The translations under genes and the position numbers were made by a program. From Toxonevra muliebris (taxonomy: Eukaryota > Arthropoda > Insecta > Diptera > Pallopteridae), in assembly GCA_963691655.1 (NCBI GenBank), contig OY829326.1:115851388-115915387 (forward strand): a DNA stretch of 64,000 bases. The letters are read 5' to 3'. Within the stretch, counting starts at the first letter, position 1. Each line of letters opens with the position of its first letter. This document shows, piece after piece, positions 14,260 to 25,778 of this stretch. The notes beneath the pieces are model-generated. The model ran no database searches, had not been told where the DNA came from, and was given only the letters and a program-made list of their open reading frames with translations.

Positions 14260-15101
14260 CAGCGATGCCAACTTGCGCGGAATTTCCCGATTTGCGGGGA
14301 ATTTTACTTGGTACGGGGAATCGGGGAATAAGCTGTTTTTTGCGGGGAATTTTGTATTGTAATTAAAGTCTGTAGAATATTTTTTGTCAAATTTTATGTA
14401 GTGTAAAACGTTTAACTTATGTAATATTTCATATTTTGGGTCTTAAAATCTTCAACTTTTCTTAAGCAGGCTTGGTTTATTGGTTTGGAAAAATCGTTTT
14501 AAAAAAAGTGTGCTATTTAAAAGTATTATATTTGAAAAGTATTTTGTAAAAATTTCAGAGACCGCAAAGTGCTTTCGTAGAAATAGGCGATTATAGCGCC
14601 GAGTGTCAGTCAGGCCAAAACAGTCGCGCGGCTTTGCGAATTCTCTTTAGGCCATTCAGAAAGGCTTAGCTATACCTTCGTCCAGCACCTCCTAATTAAT
14701 AACTCTTAATCATTGCTAACTAATCTGTAAACTTCCAAACTACGGTCAGCCAACATAAAGAAGATGAAGTATATTTTATATGTTAAAAACCGATAGTCAA
14801 AACTTTGAAGCCGTTTTTCTCAAAAGAAAGTTTTTGCCATTTTTTATTTGAGTCAAAAGAAATCCCATGTCTTCTCCTTTGAGAACCCATAAAAATGGGT
14901 TAAGTTTTGGACCGAGGAAATTCAGGGTCGCCTAAAAATAATACCCACTGAGGTCAATTTCGTTTTTGTAAAATGATTATATGGAAAATACGTGTAGCGC
15001 TGTTTTAATATGAAATTATATCAATGCGGGGAATTCTATCGAAAATCGGGGAATTTCTCGTAGGTTATCGGGCAGAGAGAAAAAATGAGTTGGCATCCCT
15101 G
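14260..15101. mobile_element. Non-autonomous hAT-like element (family B)
   Basis: The left end CAGCGATGCCAACT pairs with a right end whose reverse complement is CAGGGATGCCAACT (one mismatch). Perfect 8-bp direct repeats ATACACAT flank it at 14252-14259 and 15102-15109. The CAGNG start and the 8-bp duplication are classic for hAT elements. CGGGGAAT boxes are repeated near both ends, likely subterminal binding repeats. At 842 bp with no long frame, it must have been mobilised in trans. Confidence 0.88.
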
Positions 15102-15468
15102 ATACACATAGTCCACGCATATTGAACCGTAAATTTTGCGAAAAATCGTCTGTCCGCATCTTCCCAAAAACCACTCACCATTGTTTGTCATCGTTCATGT
15201 TTTACCAGCATTCATTAGAACAGCAGGGTGATAAACTTATGGAGCATTATTTTCGTTCTTCAAAAGAAGGCTCCGATTCTTAATTACCTATTGAGCAATA
15301 GTAACACCTCTTGACTTTTTATTCCTTGATACAACGAATTTCGTTTCACTGCTAGACCCATTCGACGAGACTTACTGGGACTCACTCATTCAACTGGCCA
15401 ATAAGTGGTGGATATTAATTTGTTTATCTCAGCTCTTTTCCAGGATTTTTCAAAGAGTGAATATTTAT

Positions 15469-15699
15469 TCAATAGTAAACGTATATAGCCTGAAGCCACA
15501 CTGATAATTTCCAGTGATTTGGGTTTCCGCCATCGCTATTAAGCAATTCAGACAAGTTTTTCTTCCTTAACTTCATAATATCCTGGGCATCGGTCACCGT
15601 ATTCCCGTCTTCGCCCTCGCATAGAACACAAACCATCGTCAAACCATCAGTCAGACGTCTTTTTTTTTTCCATAATTTTTCGAATCTCATTTCTGTCAC
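15469..15699 (-). pseudogene. Possible RTE-type LINE fragment
   Basis: The 76-codon minus-strand frame contains a stretch reading GNTVTDAQDIMKLRKKNLSELLN. This resembles the linker before the reverse-transcriptase domain of RTE-clade LINEs, a 'D-G-x-L-x-T-D ... W-x-x-F/Y-F-x-x-L-L-N' pattern. The pattern is from family knowledge and the match is partial. No adjoining reverse-transcriptase motif remains in frame, so this would be a dead fragment. It could also be chance. Confidence 0.35.
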
Positions 15700-17370
15700 T
15701 AAACATATTGATATCTTATCTCTTTCTGCAACTCTTCCTCTGCACCTAAAAAGATATTACTCAACGTGCGATATCGCCCTTTAGCAGCTAGCGATGCAAA
15801 TGACTGCAGACTGATGTGCATGCTGTAGATTTTACTTCAGCAGCTTCATGGCCCTCTTTATCATTTCATAATGTCCTTTGCCGAAGGAGGCAGCCTACCA
15901 TCTCTTCATCCGCCGAATGCAGTATTTATTTTAAATAATAAAAAATTAAATTTTACTCATCATATTTTTTATTTACCTAGTGTCTCCTTAAACTGTCATA
16001 AAACATTTAGAATTGCCAAAACATTAACGCCTCAAGATACTTCCTGTCAAAGCGGAAATTGCATTTGTTTTATTTGAATTTTGAATTTTCCGCTTTTATC
16101 TCGCGCATAATGTCATGCTGCACGTTTAAAAACAACAACAGCAATTTCTCCCAGAAATGAAAGAAAAAAAAATGAAGCATTTTCCATAAAGCACACACAC
16201 ACACACACAGCTCATTTTCAGTCATTTTCATTGAATTTATTGCTACAAGGCATATCACAAATTTATGTTTCTAGAATAAGTATACGACAACAGCATCACG
16301 ACAGAAATATCTTCCTGCTCCTATATACCTACTTTTTCATATTTAACATATCATTTATCTTTAGTCGACGTAATCCCTGGCAGACGGCACATGCACGCAC
16401 ATAGACAGAGACACAGACACACATACAAGTTCATGTGGTTTGGTTCTGTGTTACGATGCGTTGCTTCCTTTGTTGACGCTTTTTTTAGTTCCGTTTCCGT
16501 TTCCGCAACATAAGCAGCACCGAAGACAACGACAACAACGCCGACTAAATGCCACCACACTGTAGCATAATTTGTTTGCATGTTGCCTCAATATCAAACA
16601 ATGTTATGAATTATGATGATATTCTTTCCGACATTGTGTGGCATTTTCGCATAATTTGCTCGCGCAATTTGACAGTTTCTAACGCATCGTTATTGTGGCG
16701 TTATTGGCATGTATGGGGATGAAGAGTATTACCCGCACAACGGGTGATTGAAATATTAAAGTAACTACGAATGGGTTTATTAATAATAACCCGCAGATAG
16801 TTGAATATTGTTTTCGTTATCATTTTAAATCACTGAAATTCTTTGAAAATATTTCTGTATTTTATGAATGATATCTACCAGGATATCTTCTTAGGAAAAG
16901 TAACTTGACAGACCACATAGAGAGTAGCACATAATAAATTGAAATATAAATACTAGTTATATACCGAAAAACAAATTTAATGTAATATCAATTTTAAAAC
17001 GAAAAATGCCTGCAAACATTTAAAATAAAATATTTAATTATTTCCAAATAAATCTCACCTTAAGTTTCACAGTCGCTCACTCTTGCAAGTGAAATCTCAC
17101 ATACGAATACAATTATATTTCATATTTAAATTAAATTATCGCACCAAAACCGCCCACACAAAACTCCCTCCCAGTAAAAACTCCTTCTGACTCCTGATCT
17201 ATCGCCAAATAACGCTTGCTTTATATTTTATGCAGCATGCTGCAGATGCCACTTGGTAAGAATAATTCAGTTACAGTAATTGGTAATGCCAAATATTTAA
17301 TCCTGTAGGCAGGCAAAATTTCAATCAGCTTTTTCACAGTTCACACGCACACATACAAATATGTATATAT
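15700..17370. other. Gene-free region with CA microsatellite
   Basis: No supportable gene. A CA dinucleotide run lies at about 16192-16209. Small frames at 15871-16077 and 16351-16581 lack any domain or splice context. Confidence 0.5.
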
Positions 17371-18622
17371 TAAGGATATCAATCCCGGGAACCCGGATTC
17401 CCGGGATTTTCTTTAAAATTAGGCTCAAAAATTCCGAAATTTTTGGGCTTCGTATGCAGCTACACAAACTTATTTGAATTCAAATTTGCTTTTTTTTATA
17501 GAATCTTCATTCTTGAGTTAAGGATATTTTTTCATCAAAACTTTTTCTAATTCGTTCATAGTACGATTCTCAAAAATCAACTAAGTTTGTGATACACTAC
17601 ATTTTTTTTTTTGTTCTACGAAATTTCAACTCGAATGTCCAAAAATTTCATTTTAATTTAATTAGATTTTAAAACTTTAGAGTGTTTTTGAATTGCAACA
17701 GTGTATTCTATTAGAGGTTTCTGTCGTTGTACAGCGACCTATAAGATCTATTGTACGTCCCTCTTTTCTATCTAGTCTAATCTGCCTAGGGTACCTCATC
17801 CAGTCCAGTCTCCCTCAAGAATTTGAGTATTGCGCCCGGATCTATGGATGCTAGTTCGGTACTGGGCACTTGGTGCATTCCCAAACATTTCCTTCTTTTG
17901 TGGATCAGTGCTCCACATTGAGCTAAAATATGTTCTGATGATTCGTCTTCCTCAATACAAAAACTACAAATTGAGCTTTGCCCAATCCCTATCTTGCAAA
18001 GGTGTTCTCTGAGCCCGCAATGGCCAGTCAGAGTACCAGCTAATATGCGCAAACTGTTATTGTTGAGACCAATGCAGTGCAACAGTGTAAACAATATAAA
18101 AAATCTATATCTTTTATGATTTTCAAAACACATCGCGAAAGGAAACCTTTAAATTAATGGGAGTAAATTTGTTTGCACTCAGCATGAAATTCTCCTCCGA
18201 AAATATGTGAAAAAGTTAGTTTTTCAGTAGACCATTAAACATTTTAAATATTTTTCCATTTTAAATTTGTAATCAATTTTGAAGAATCCGAATGTTGTCA
18301 GAAGACTTAAATCTACCGAATAGCTATTACTATAAATGTTGTAAGTAGAATTTCATTTTCATTAATTTAGAAACTTCAAATCGGTGATATAAAGACTTTA
18401 AATCTTTCAATAAAATGGTTCGCATACAGAGCGCCTAACATTCATCTTATATAAACATAATGCGATTTTCATTTAAATTTTTCAACATTCTGCCCAAAAT
18501 TTCGTAAAACAAAGACAATAATTTATCACAAAATACACTGTCATTGTCAAAATACACTATAGGATGTTAGCGATCCAACAATGAGTTGAATCCCGAAAAG
18601 AGCTTCGGGATTGACATCCCTA
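17371..18622. mobile_element. hAT-like element (family E) carrying a nested LINE
   Basis: The left end TAAGGATATCAATCCCG matches the reverse complement of the right end, TAGGGATGTCAATCCCG, with two mismatches. Flanking 8-mers GTATATAT (17363-17370) and GTATGCAT (18623-18630) agree at six of eight positions, which fits an old 8-bp duplication. Both ends carry further CCCGGG/CCCGAA palindromic boxes. The element is 1252 bp including a 372-bp LINE insertion plus its 12-bp target duplication, so the original was about 870 bp. No transposase is visible. Confidence 0.7.
17706..18077 (-). mobile_element. 5'-truncated LINE inside a hAT-like element
   Basis: A minus-strand frame ending at about 17786 encodes the C-terminal tail of a LINE polyprotein. 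It includes TGHCGLREHLCKIGIG followed by a CSFC...HILAQC zinc-knuckle-like block (Cys-x2-Cys...His-x4-Cys), typical of the region after reverse transcriptase/RNase H in R1/LOA/Jockey-like LINEs. The insertion is bounded by perfect 12-bp direct repeats TGCAACAGTGTA (17694-17705 and 18078-18089). This proves target-primed insertion and shows that only 372 bp of the 3' end was copied. The 3' UTR, read on the minus strand, contains AGATCTTATAGGTCGCTG, which also occurs in the SINE copies at 22165 and 27600. Confidence 0.85.
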
Positions 18623-18630
18623 GTATGCAT

Positions 18631-19297
18631 ATACAACCATCCACATACATTCATTCCTATAGTATGTGTGTATGGGAAGCGAGAGTAATCAATAATTCAA
18701 ACTATTTGATTAATAATTCATTAAATTTTCATGCGCATTCATTTCACTTTTCGCATTTTGGGGTCGCATGCGTTTTACATATGTACATGCATGCAACAAA
18801 TGCTCATCGATCCCATTCACTTCTACACAGCAATGATAAGAGTTGGGGAATGTACGCATAAGTTGGGGTTGACATTAAAATTTGACTTTATACGCTTACA
18901 GGAAATGTGTGTCAGTATTTGCGGCAGATAAATTGCGAATTTAGAATTATGTAAGTAAATCTCATTAGAAGGTAAGATTCCATTTGATTTCAATTCTCTT
19001 TTCTTTTAATACTATAATCTCTGTAATGAGACTAAATCCAGCCAGCCGTTACTGGCAAACCCATGATAAACTACGGTCATCAGAAAACAAAACAGTATCT
19101 TAACTAAAATTTGATAAAAAAATTTAATTATCTTCAACTACCGGATGATTAGGAATTAAAAACTATAAAGCATAGAGGTGATGGTGGGCTGGACTAAACC
19201 AAAGGACTTAGTCTCAAAGACATACCCAAGATAGAGCCAGTAGAATAGAGTAGAAAGACAGGAAAGATATGTGAAGGAACAAATGGGAAGAAGAAAG
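18631..19297. other. Gene-free spacer
   Basis: Short overlapping frames only, with no domain or splice support. It lies between two hAT-like elements. Confidence 0.5.
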
Positions 19298-19305
19298 GTC
19301 TAAGG

Positions 19306-19940
19306 CATTGGTTCTCAAGAGGTGGGGCGCGCCCACCTAGGAAGGTGTAGACAGATTTGAAGGGATGCGCGGAGACATTTCAATAAACAAATATTAGCAT
19401 ACTTAGTATTTAATAAAATAATTCCTCTTTTATAAAAGGTATGTGTTCACATATGCACTTTTTAGTTTCATTTTTCGACTTTAACCGCATTTTATTCGAA
19501 CTCAGCGTCATTCTAGTCTCCTTCTTTTCCTACAGCCTTTTTGGTGGGTTTCTTGACTACATTTTACACAAACTTTGACATTAAGAATCACTTCAGAGAA
19601 AGCATCATTGATTCTATTTATTAATTAGTTGGTTAGTTTCTGCTTGCGATATTCCAACTAAAACCTCACTAAAACTTCACTATCCTAGTTTTCTTCATGA
19701 GAAACTATTCAACTACTAGATAAGTTTATTAATTTAGTTTATCCTTAACACAAACTAACCAGAGTCTCCTCCAAACTTGACAACAACTATACATTTTCCC
19801 AGGCGGGTATGATTTAATTTATAAATAAATAGTAAACCAGCACAACAAAAAAAGTTGTGTGAAAATCAAAGTGGGGGAGGCGCGGGCTTGGCACTAATTC
19901 GAAAAGAGGGGCGTAGGACGAAAACAGTTGAGAACCGCTG
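19306..19940. mobile_element. Non-autonomous hAT-like element (family C)
   Basis: The left end CATTGGTTCTCAA pairs with a right end whose reverse complement is CAGCGGTTCTCAA. Perfect 8-bp direct repeats GTCTAAGG lie at 19298-19305 and 19941-19948. The CAGNGGTTCTCAA end is known from Charlie/Tip-type hAT elements. Subterminal GGGGCGCG/GGAGGCGCGG tracts are present. It is 635 bp with no transposase frame. Confidence 0.86.
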
Positions 19941-20756
19941 GTCTAAGGTCTCTCAACCTCGAACTTCTTTGTTTCACTGATGTACCTTAGAAGGTCAGGA
20001 AGGAGATATGCGACGATGCTACAAAGATAATGTTCCGTAGCATCGTCGTCCTCAAGACACGATTGGCATTCCTGTTAGGTTGTCTCACGAAGCACTTTGC
20101 GGTTCTGCAGAAACCATTAATGTCCACCAGGCATCAAGAACAGTGGGCACTGTACTACCATAAAGCATTATGAGATACTACTATTTTTTAAGAATGGTTA
20201 TAAGCTCAATGGTTTAGTGAGAAGCGGAAAATTTTCGGCAACTACGTTCATTTTTTAAACTGTCAGACTATTGTAGTATATATTTACATTGTCATTTTAT
20301 TCAGCTATTGCTATCAGCAAAAATTATTAGTCACAAGGATTACAGAGGTCATGTTTCGCAACCAGTAATGTATAATTTCAATACCGATCGTAGATTGCGA
20401 GCTTGAAATCTATCCGTATACGTATTTTTTTTGACGAAAGTCCCTTCAAGTATGGAATTTCCCCTACATATGCCAACACTAGCTTCAATAGGTTTGGAAG
20501 TAAGTCTAAAGGGTCTAAGTGCCAAATTTTTTTTTGAGATGATAATTTTTTTTGAAAATATACAAATGTCAAGCCTAATATGATTGCAAAGGGTTTTATG
20601 TCTTATCTATTAAAAAGCAAATTACAAAAATACGAGAATGTTGTCTGTTGTCCAGCCATTTCATTCATATTTTTTGTTATGTCCCCGTTCAATATTTTTA
20701 GTACTTAGCAGACTGGGGGGTAGTTAACTAAATAATCAGTTAAGTTAAAATGCATT

Positions 20757-20915
20757 CAACTACAATTGAAATAGTTGAAATGTAGTTGATATTTTTTCAA
20801 CTACAACTGAAATAGTTGAAATGTAGTTGAGATTTTTTCAACTACAACTAAAATAATTAAAATATAGTTGAAAATTTTTCAACTATTATTTAGTTATAGT
20901 TGAAATTTTTCCCTT
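20757..20915. repeat. 41-bp tandem repeat with internal palindromes
   Basis: Three consecutive 41-bp units begin CAACTACAAY and end TAGTTGAKATTTTTT, followed by a partial, diverged fourth. Each unit contains CAACTA and TAGTTG in opposite orientation, so each can fold back on itself. The first two units differ at only a few positions and the third is more diverged. Similar motifs (GTAGTTAACTA) lie just upstream at about 20720, so the array may be the subterminal part of an undetected element. Confidence 0.75.
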
Positions 20916-21165
20916 TTTTGGGAGTTTCTCCCATTGTGCCTTTTTAATACTTTACTTATTTTAAAGGGTTATATACACTTGTGTTGGCCGAAAAAATCCC
21001 CATTTTTTTTTATTGCAGTTTCTCAAAGTACATCCTCTTGAGAAAATATTTTCCAAACTTCCTAGAGATCTGAAAACTAAAGCCAAAGTTACAGCTGTCA
21101 ACAGCGCGCTACTTTCGACTACCTGAAGATGGTGCTGAAAGTTTAAACGCGATTATCATTATTAT

Positions 21166-21664
21166 ACTAGACATGGAACAGTAGTCAAGACTTTAAAAAT
21201 TAACACCTATATTTAATTTTCATAGTCTACCAAAAAAAATCATAAATTGATCAAATGGGGCCTAACTCAGAAAAATGACATCTTGAATCATTTTTCTAAA
21301 ACATACACACTCTCTCATGTGCTAGTAACAATGAGTATATAGAACGGTAGTGGTAGTTTCTTTCAATATCTCTATTCAGTGAAGATATTTGAAATCAAAT
21401 CTGTAATTCTGGGTTACGATTTCAAATATGAGTAGCTTATATAGAATATTGAAAGACTAAGCACCATCACTAAAATCACTGATGAGGAATCGTTGCGGGT
21501 TCCAAAACGGCCTTCTGATTTGCCCGTCTCTATATACATACACTGTTATTGTGAAGACAACATACATACGTTCTCTAAGCCTGTTAAAATGAAACTAGAA
21601 ATGGAACAGTAGTCAAAACTTTGAAAATTAACACCTAGAGGTTATTTTAATAGTCTATCTAAAT
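21166..21664. repeat. Pair of ~70-bp direct repeats
   Basis: ACTAGACATGGAACAGTAGT at 21166 recurs as ACTAGAAATGGAACAGTAGT at 21594. The similarity continues through AACACCTA to a TAGTCTAYC block. The copies are 428 bp apart, with about 10-15% mismatch by eye. No inverted terminal repeats or coding sequence accompany them. They could be a solo fragment pair or a tandem duplication whose intervening part diverged. Confidence 0.6.
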
Positions 21665-22164
21665 ATCGAAATGTTGTTTTTCCAAAAGTTTCGTTGCGAT
21701 TAGAAAGGGTTCCCAAGAACTATTTTACTAATCGATCTGAATTTTTACTGGCTAGTTTATAACTGTAATGGAACAAAACTTTTATTTCCTGGCTACCAAA
21801 ACCAAATTTTCAGACCCTCAAAAATCAAGAATATTAAAGAAATAATCACCATTTTTGTAAAAATGTAAATTTCACAAAATTTTTCGTTCACTAAGAGCGT
21901 AACGATAAAAACTAAAACATATTCTGATTTTCTTCATTTCAGATAAACCGTTCGTTATTTATCTTTCTCACGGCGGGGGGTGACGAAAAAAAAGGTGTTT
22001 TGGTACAACTGCTGTATCGTCCCCAGTTATCAACATTTTTTGTTTAAATAATATACGGTGACTTATTCTGATAAAATTATATCGCTTTGGCAAAAAAAAA
22101 TAATGAAGTACCCTATTGTATATACCCAAGTGTATATAACCCCTTAATGGCTGATATATACATA

Positions 22165-22440
22165 TTAAGGCAATCTTGATAGTTCAGTGGATAATGCGCT
22201 AGACTTTCGCCCAGAAGGTTGCAGGTTCGCTTTCCGTCTTGTTCTGGTGGTTAATTGTCATAAGCTTCTTATATTCGCTGTCGATATGAAGTGGATGAGA
22301 ATTATAAACTCTGGTCTCTGGAGACCCAGGTTCAGATCTCAGCTAGGGTATGGTTTTTTTTATCTATCTTTCATTCTCTCTTCCTTTCTTTCTTTCATAA
22401 CTTGGGGCTTTGGTACAACAGATCTTATAAGGTCGCAGTG
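22165..22440 (+). mobile_element. tRNA-derived dimeric SINE, copy 1
   Basis: The head contains an A-box-like TAGTTCAGTGG and a B-box-like GCAGGTTCGCTTTCC. After a linker there is a second tRNA-related block with GGTCTCTGG and CCAGGTTCAGATC. The tail ends CAGATCTTATAAGGTCGCAG. Both ends and the linker (CTTCTTATATTC...CGATATGAAGTG) match the minus-strand copy at 27600-27965, so this is a repeat family. The tail is nearly identical to the 3' UTR of the LINE at 17706-18077. Boundaries are approximate because no target duplication was found. Confidence 0.7.
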
Positions 22441-22521
22441 CCTGACTTTCGGGTCGGTAAAATATGTTGGAGCATAAATTAATTTAACACGACCTTGCCA
22501 AAATAATGCTGTCGTGTGACT

Positions 22522-22641
22522 GTTTTGCAAAGTTTCCGATGAGTCCACAGTACGAAAAAAAAAATTTGTTTCTATTGATGAAACGTCAAACAAAGCTGGA
22601 CTTGATGCTACCAATGTCAATGTTGGCCAATTGGTTGAAAA
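22522..22641 (+). other. Possible orphan exon or gene fragment
   Basis: A short open stretch reads ...KKKFVSIDETSNKAGLDATNVN... and is followed directly by a good donor, GTAAGT, at about 22640. Its composition looks more protein-like than its surroundings. I cannot link it to an upstream exon with a clear acceptor nor to any downstream exon, and I do not recognise the protein. It may be a gene fragment carried by a repeat, or chance. Confidence 0.2.
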
Positions 22642-22941
22642 CGTAAGTAAAAAAATAAAAATAAATTTAAATTGCAACTGGCTTTAAATTTTTTCGTGCT
22701 CTTTTTCAAAAGTATGCTGCCTTTTTTGGTGTTTTTAGTTTCTTTTTGCAATTTTATTTTGCCTTTTTCTTAGTTTTTAGGTAGGTTCACGAAATCCACT
22801 CCCCGATGATGAATATTTGGTAGTAGTTTTGAAATATATTTGAAATGCTTGTAATTAAATTTGGAATACATTCTCTAACGTACAAATAAGTATATCGGAA
22901 GAAGATAAAAGATAGGATTAGTTGAAAAGATACATAAAAAT

Positions 22942-23169
22942 TCTGTGGTCAAAAGCAATAAACGCTTAAGTCGACTTAAGACAGAATTGAGTTATAAATT
23001 CTATCGTATTCTTCTTATTCCACTGCACATGTACGTGAAATCCCCTAAATTCTATGTTTTTTATTAAACAAAAGTTATAAAAAAAGAAAAGATTTTTACT
23101 TTAACTTCAAACCGTGTTTACTCGAAATGAGATTTTCAGACATAAGCGGTTACTCCTTTTGACCACAGA
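22942..23169. mobile_element. MITE of the CTGTGGTCA family, copy 2
   Basis: Ends TCTGTGGTCAAAAG and TTTGACCACAGA are inverted copies for about 20 bp. The unit is 228 bp, flanked by AT on both sides. The ends are near-identical to the nested element at 10310-10559, but the interiors have diverged. The frame at 23114-23527 starts within its right end and is not regarded as a gene. Confidence 0.65.
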
Positions 23170-25565
23170 ATTCTTGAAAAAAATTTCCAACCTCATAAAG
23201 CGTCCTCTCTTTATGTTGAATAGAAAAAATGTTGATATTCCCTTTGGATCTGAAAATGCCACTCCCTCCTCTCCTTATTCTCTCAAATTCATGCTTAATT
23301 CTCTAAAAATAATGTATAAAAAGAATTTTACAATACCTTATAGTCCAAAGTTTTGTATTCTTGATATAAGAGTATACAAAAAGTGTGATTTCCTAAAAAG
23401 CAAAACAAAAAAGCCGAAAAAATTAATTTTAAATATATTGCATACTTGGAACAAATACTCCACAAAATTACCGTTAAGTATGTATTATCTTTTGAAGTCA
23501 AACTTTCTTTCAAACTGTTGCTGCTGACCGAAAAAACAAAGAAAATTTTGGTTAAACTCATATACAAACAGCAACTTACTTGAAATAACAAAGTGAAACT
23601 TCTTAAACAGAAGTTTTTTCATTTACATTTACTAAACTCAAAATAAACAAAAAATATGCAAAAAGATTTTCCCAACAGAGAGCTTTGAAACCACTTGTTT
23701 TTCATCATTACATACGCACGCATGTAATTTTAATTGTAAATTTAATTAAGAATTCCGTAAATTCCTTTGATGCCAATTTGCCAACAATAATAACAAAATG
23801 TTGACTGGTTTTTCATGTTCACTATTCATGAGATGTGGTTGGTTTACTGAGGTGGGACAGCAAAAGTAAAACAAAAATACAAAAAAAAAGAAAAATTAAA
23901 CCCTCAACCCCAACTCTGCTACAAGTTGAGCAAATTGACAAACTAAATGGAACGTACGCTGGCAATGATGATGAATGTTTTAATTCCATTTGGCAACATT
24001 TTTCAACGTTTCCGAGTAAACTGTAAAGAGACTTTAATGAATTTAAAATTACCCACACAATTTGTACGAGTGGAAGGAGAGAAATAACCATTCCACTAGA
24101 ACCGCTTCCCATTCATAAATTTATTTTGCTTGGTATTTGTGATTTTGACATTTTACTGTGGACACACACGCGCGCCGTCATCATCATCATCCTCACAGAC
24201 ATACAGGCACGTCATCATTTTATTAACGCGAGATTAAACAGCACCGGTTCGTTTTTTCCACCATCAAGCGATGGTAGAATATGGGTGGAAACGGAAGTGA
24301 CGCTGCTCTTTGGCCTTCAAAGAGAATTGCTAATTTGTGTGTGTGTAGGCCGCCACGGGAGATTGCACTCATTTCATTCGTTCAAGGAAGCCCCGAGTTT
24401 TTCTTCCTTTTTTTGTATTCAAATTGACCGGAATATTTTAATAAAAATCTGTTCCTACTTTTATTTGTTGTATATATTTCTGTTCTTTGTATTTTGTTTA
24501 TTTAAGCTTACATTAAAATAAACGGAAATGATTTTTTGATTAAATTGTTTACATAGAGGTCATCACCCCTCTGTTGCTTGTTTGTACATTGTAGCATATA
24601 TTTTGGGGCTCATGGCTTTTGACTTTGGCATGTTGAAAGATGTTATCATTGCATAACGAAATTGAAATATTATATATTATTTTCTTTTGATTACTTAAGT
24701 GAAATCAACGTTGGATGGCAGCAAGAGTAAGTAGGAATTTTAATGCGCTTTCAACGAGTCTTTGCATGATAATGTTATGTCAACATTTATGATATTTTAA
24801 ACATTTATTTTTCAAACCAAATAATATTTTGGTTAAAAAGAGTTACAAAAATTTGACTGCCTGTTATATACTATTTTAAAACAAATTTTTCATTTTTTTG
24901 AATATGTTAAGTCGTATGGGAATTATTAACACAATGGTCGCTTTTAGCAAACACAATTTAATTTGCCACATCTACATTACTGTTATATAAATGATTTTAA
25001 ACTATGCTACATTTTGCATCTGCGAAACAATTTACTATAATTTACCACAACAAATTGCAACATTTGTGAGTGTTGGCTGGTTTGAACTGCCAAATTCATT
25101 CACAACACATACTCAGCTAAAGCTGCAGAAAAATAATACTCTCCATGGCTAACATTTAAAAACATTTTCGTTGAGCCCAAAGTGATCAATTTGCGTTTCC
25201 GTGACACTCACGGAGTTGTAATGAAGAACTTATATCTGTGAAACGGCGATACATATGTAGATATCACTATAGAGCCAATTAGAGGTTATCATCTATGAAC
25301 GATGTGCTGTCTATACATTTTGAAAGTACTCAAAAACTCTTAAATATCTAAATTTATAGGAGCGAGAAATAGAAGGAACCCCTTTTGGATCCACTAGTGG
25401 ACCTCATAATCTATTTTGGATCCGTTTCGTGTAGAGTTCCATTTCGAAGACTCTCACCGTCGGATTCTTCACCCAAACCGCTTCAGTAAAGATCGCTTAA
25501 CCTATTACTTTGAATTGATTTACAATTAAAAGGAGAATAACAAAAAAAAAATTTACATAAAATTC
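23170..25565. other. Gene-free region downstream of the secreted-protein gene
   Basis: No gene is supported. The frames at 23114-23527 and 24126-24521 are AT-driven and lack motifs. The right end is presumably the 3' flank of the minus-strand gene at 25779-27207. Confidence 0.5.
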
Positions 25566-25571
25566 TTTATT
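25566..25571 (-). promoter_or_regulatory. Candidate poly(A) signal
   Basis: AATAAA on the minus strand lies about 210 bp past the stop codon of the minus-strand gene at 25779-27207, a normal 3' UTR distance. Confidence 0.5.
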
Positions 25572-25778
25572 GAAACATTTAAATAATAAATTCAAGTAAA
25601 AATAATAAAGAAAAGAGTTAAATACAAACTAATTTGAGTAACTTACTTTTTGGTATTTTTCTTTTTTGTTTTTATTTTTTTTTTTTTTTTTGTTATTAAC
25701 TTAAAAAATGTTTTACATTTTCTTATTTCTTTGGGGTTTCCCTCAAACTACAATATGATCTTAAAAAATAATGATAAC

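Larger units (their letters stand above)
19949..22164. other. Gene-free region with local repeats
   Basis: No gene seen. It contains the 41-bp tandem repeat (20757-20915) and a pair of about 70-bp direct repeats (21166-21237 and 21594-21664), listed separately. Confidence 0.5.

Noticed and set aside
20757..20915. Regular repeats as a CRISPR array
   Set aside because: The repeats are directly adjacent with no unique spacers, and the sequence is an insect nuclear genome.
23114..23527. 137-codon Lys/Leu/Ser-rich plus-strand frame
   Set aside because: It begins inside the right end of a MITE and has AT-driven composition without any motif.
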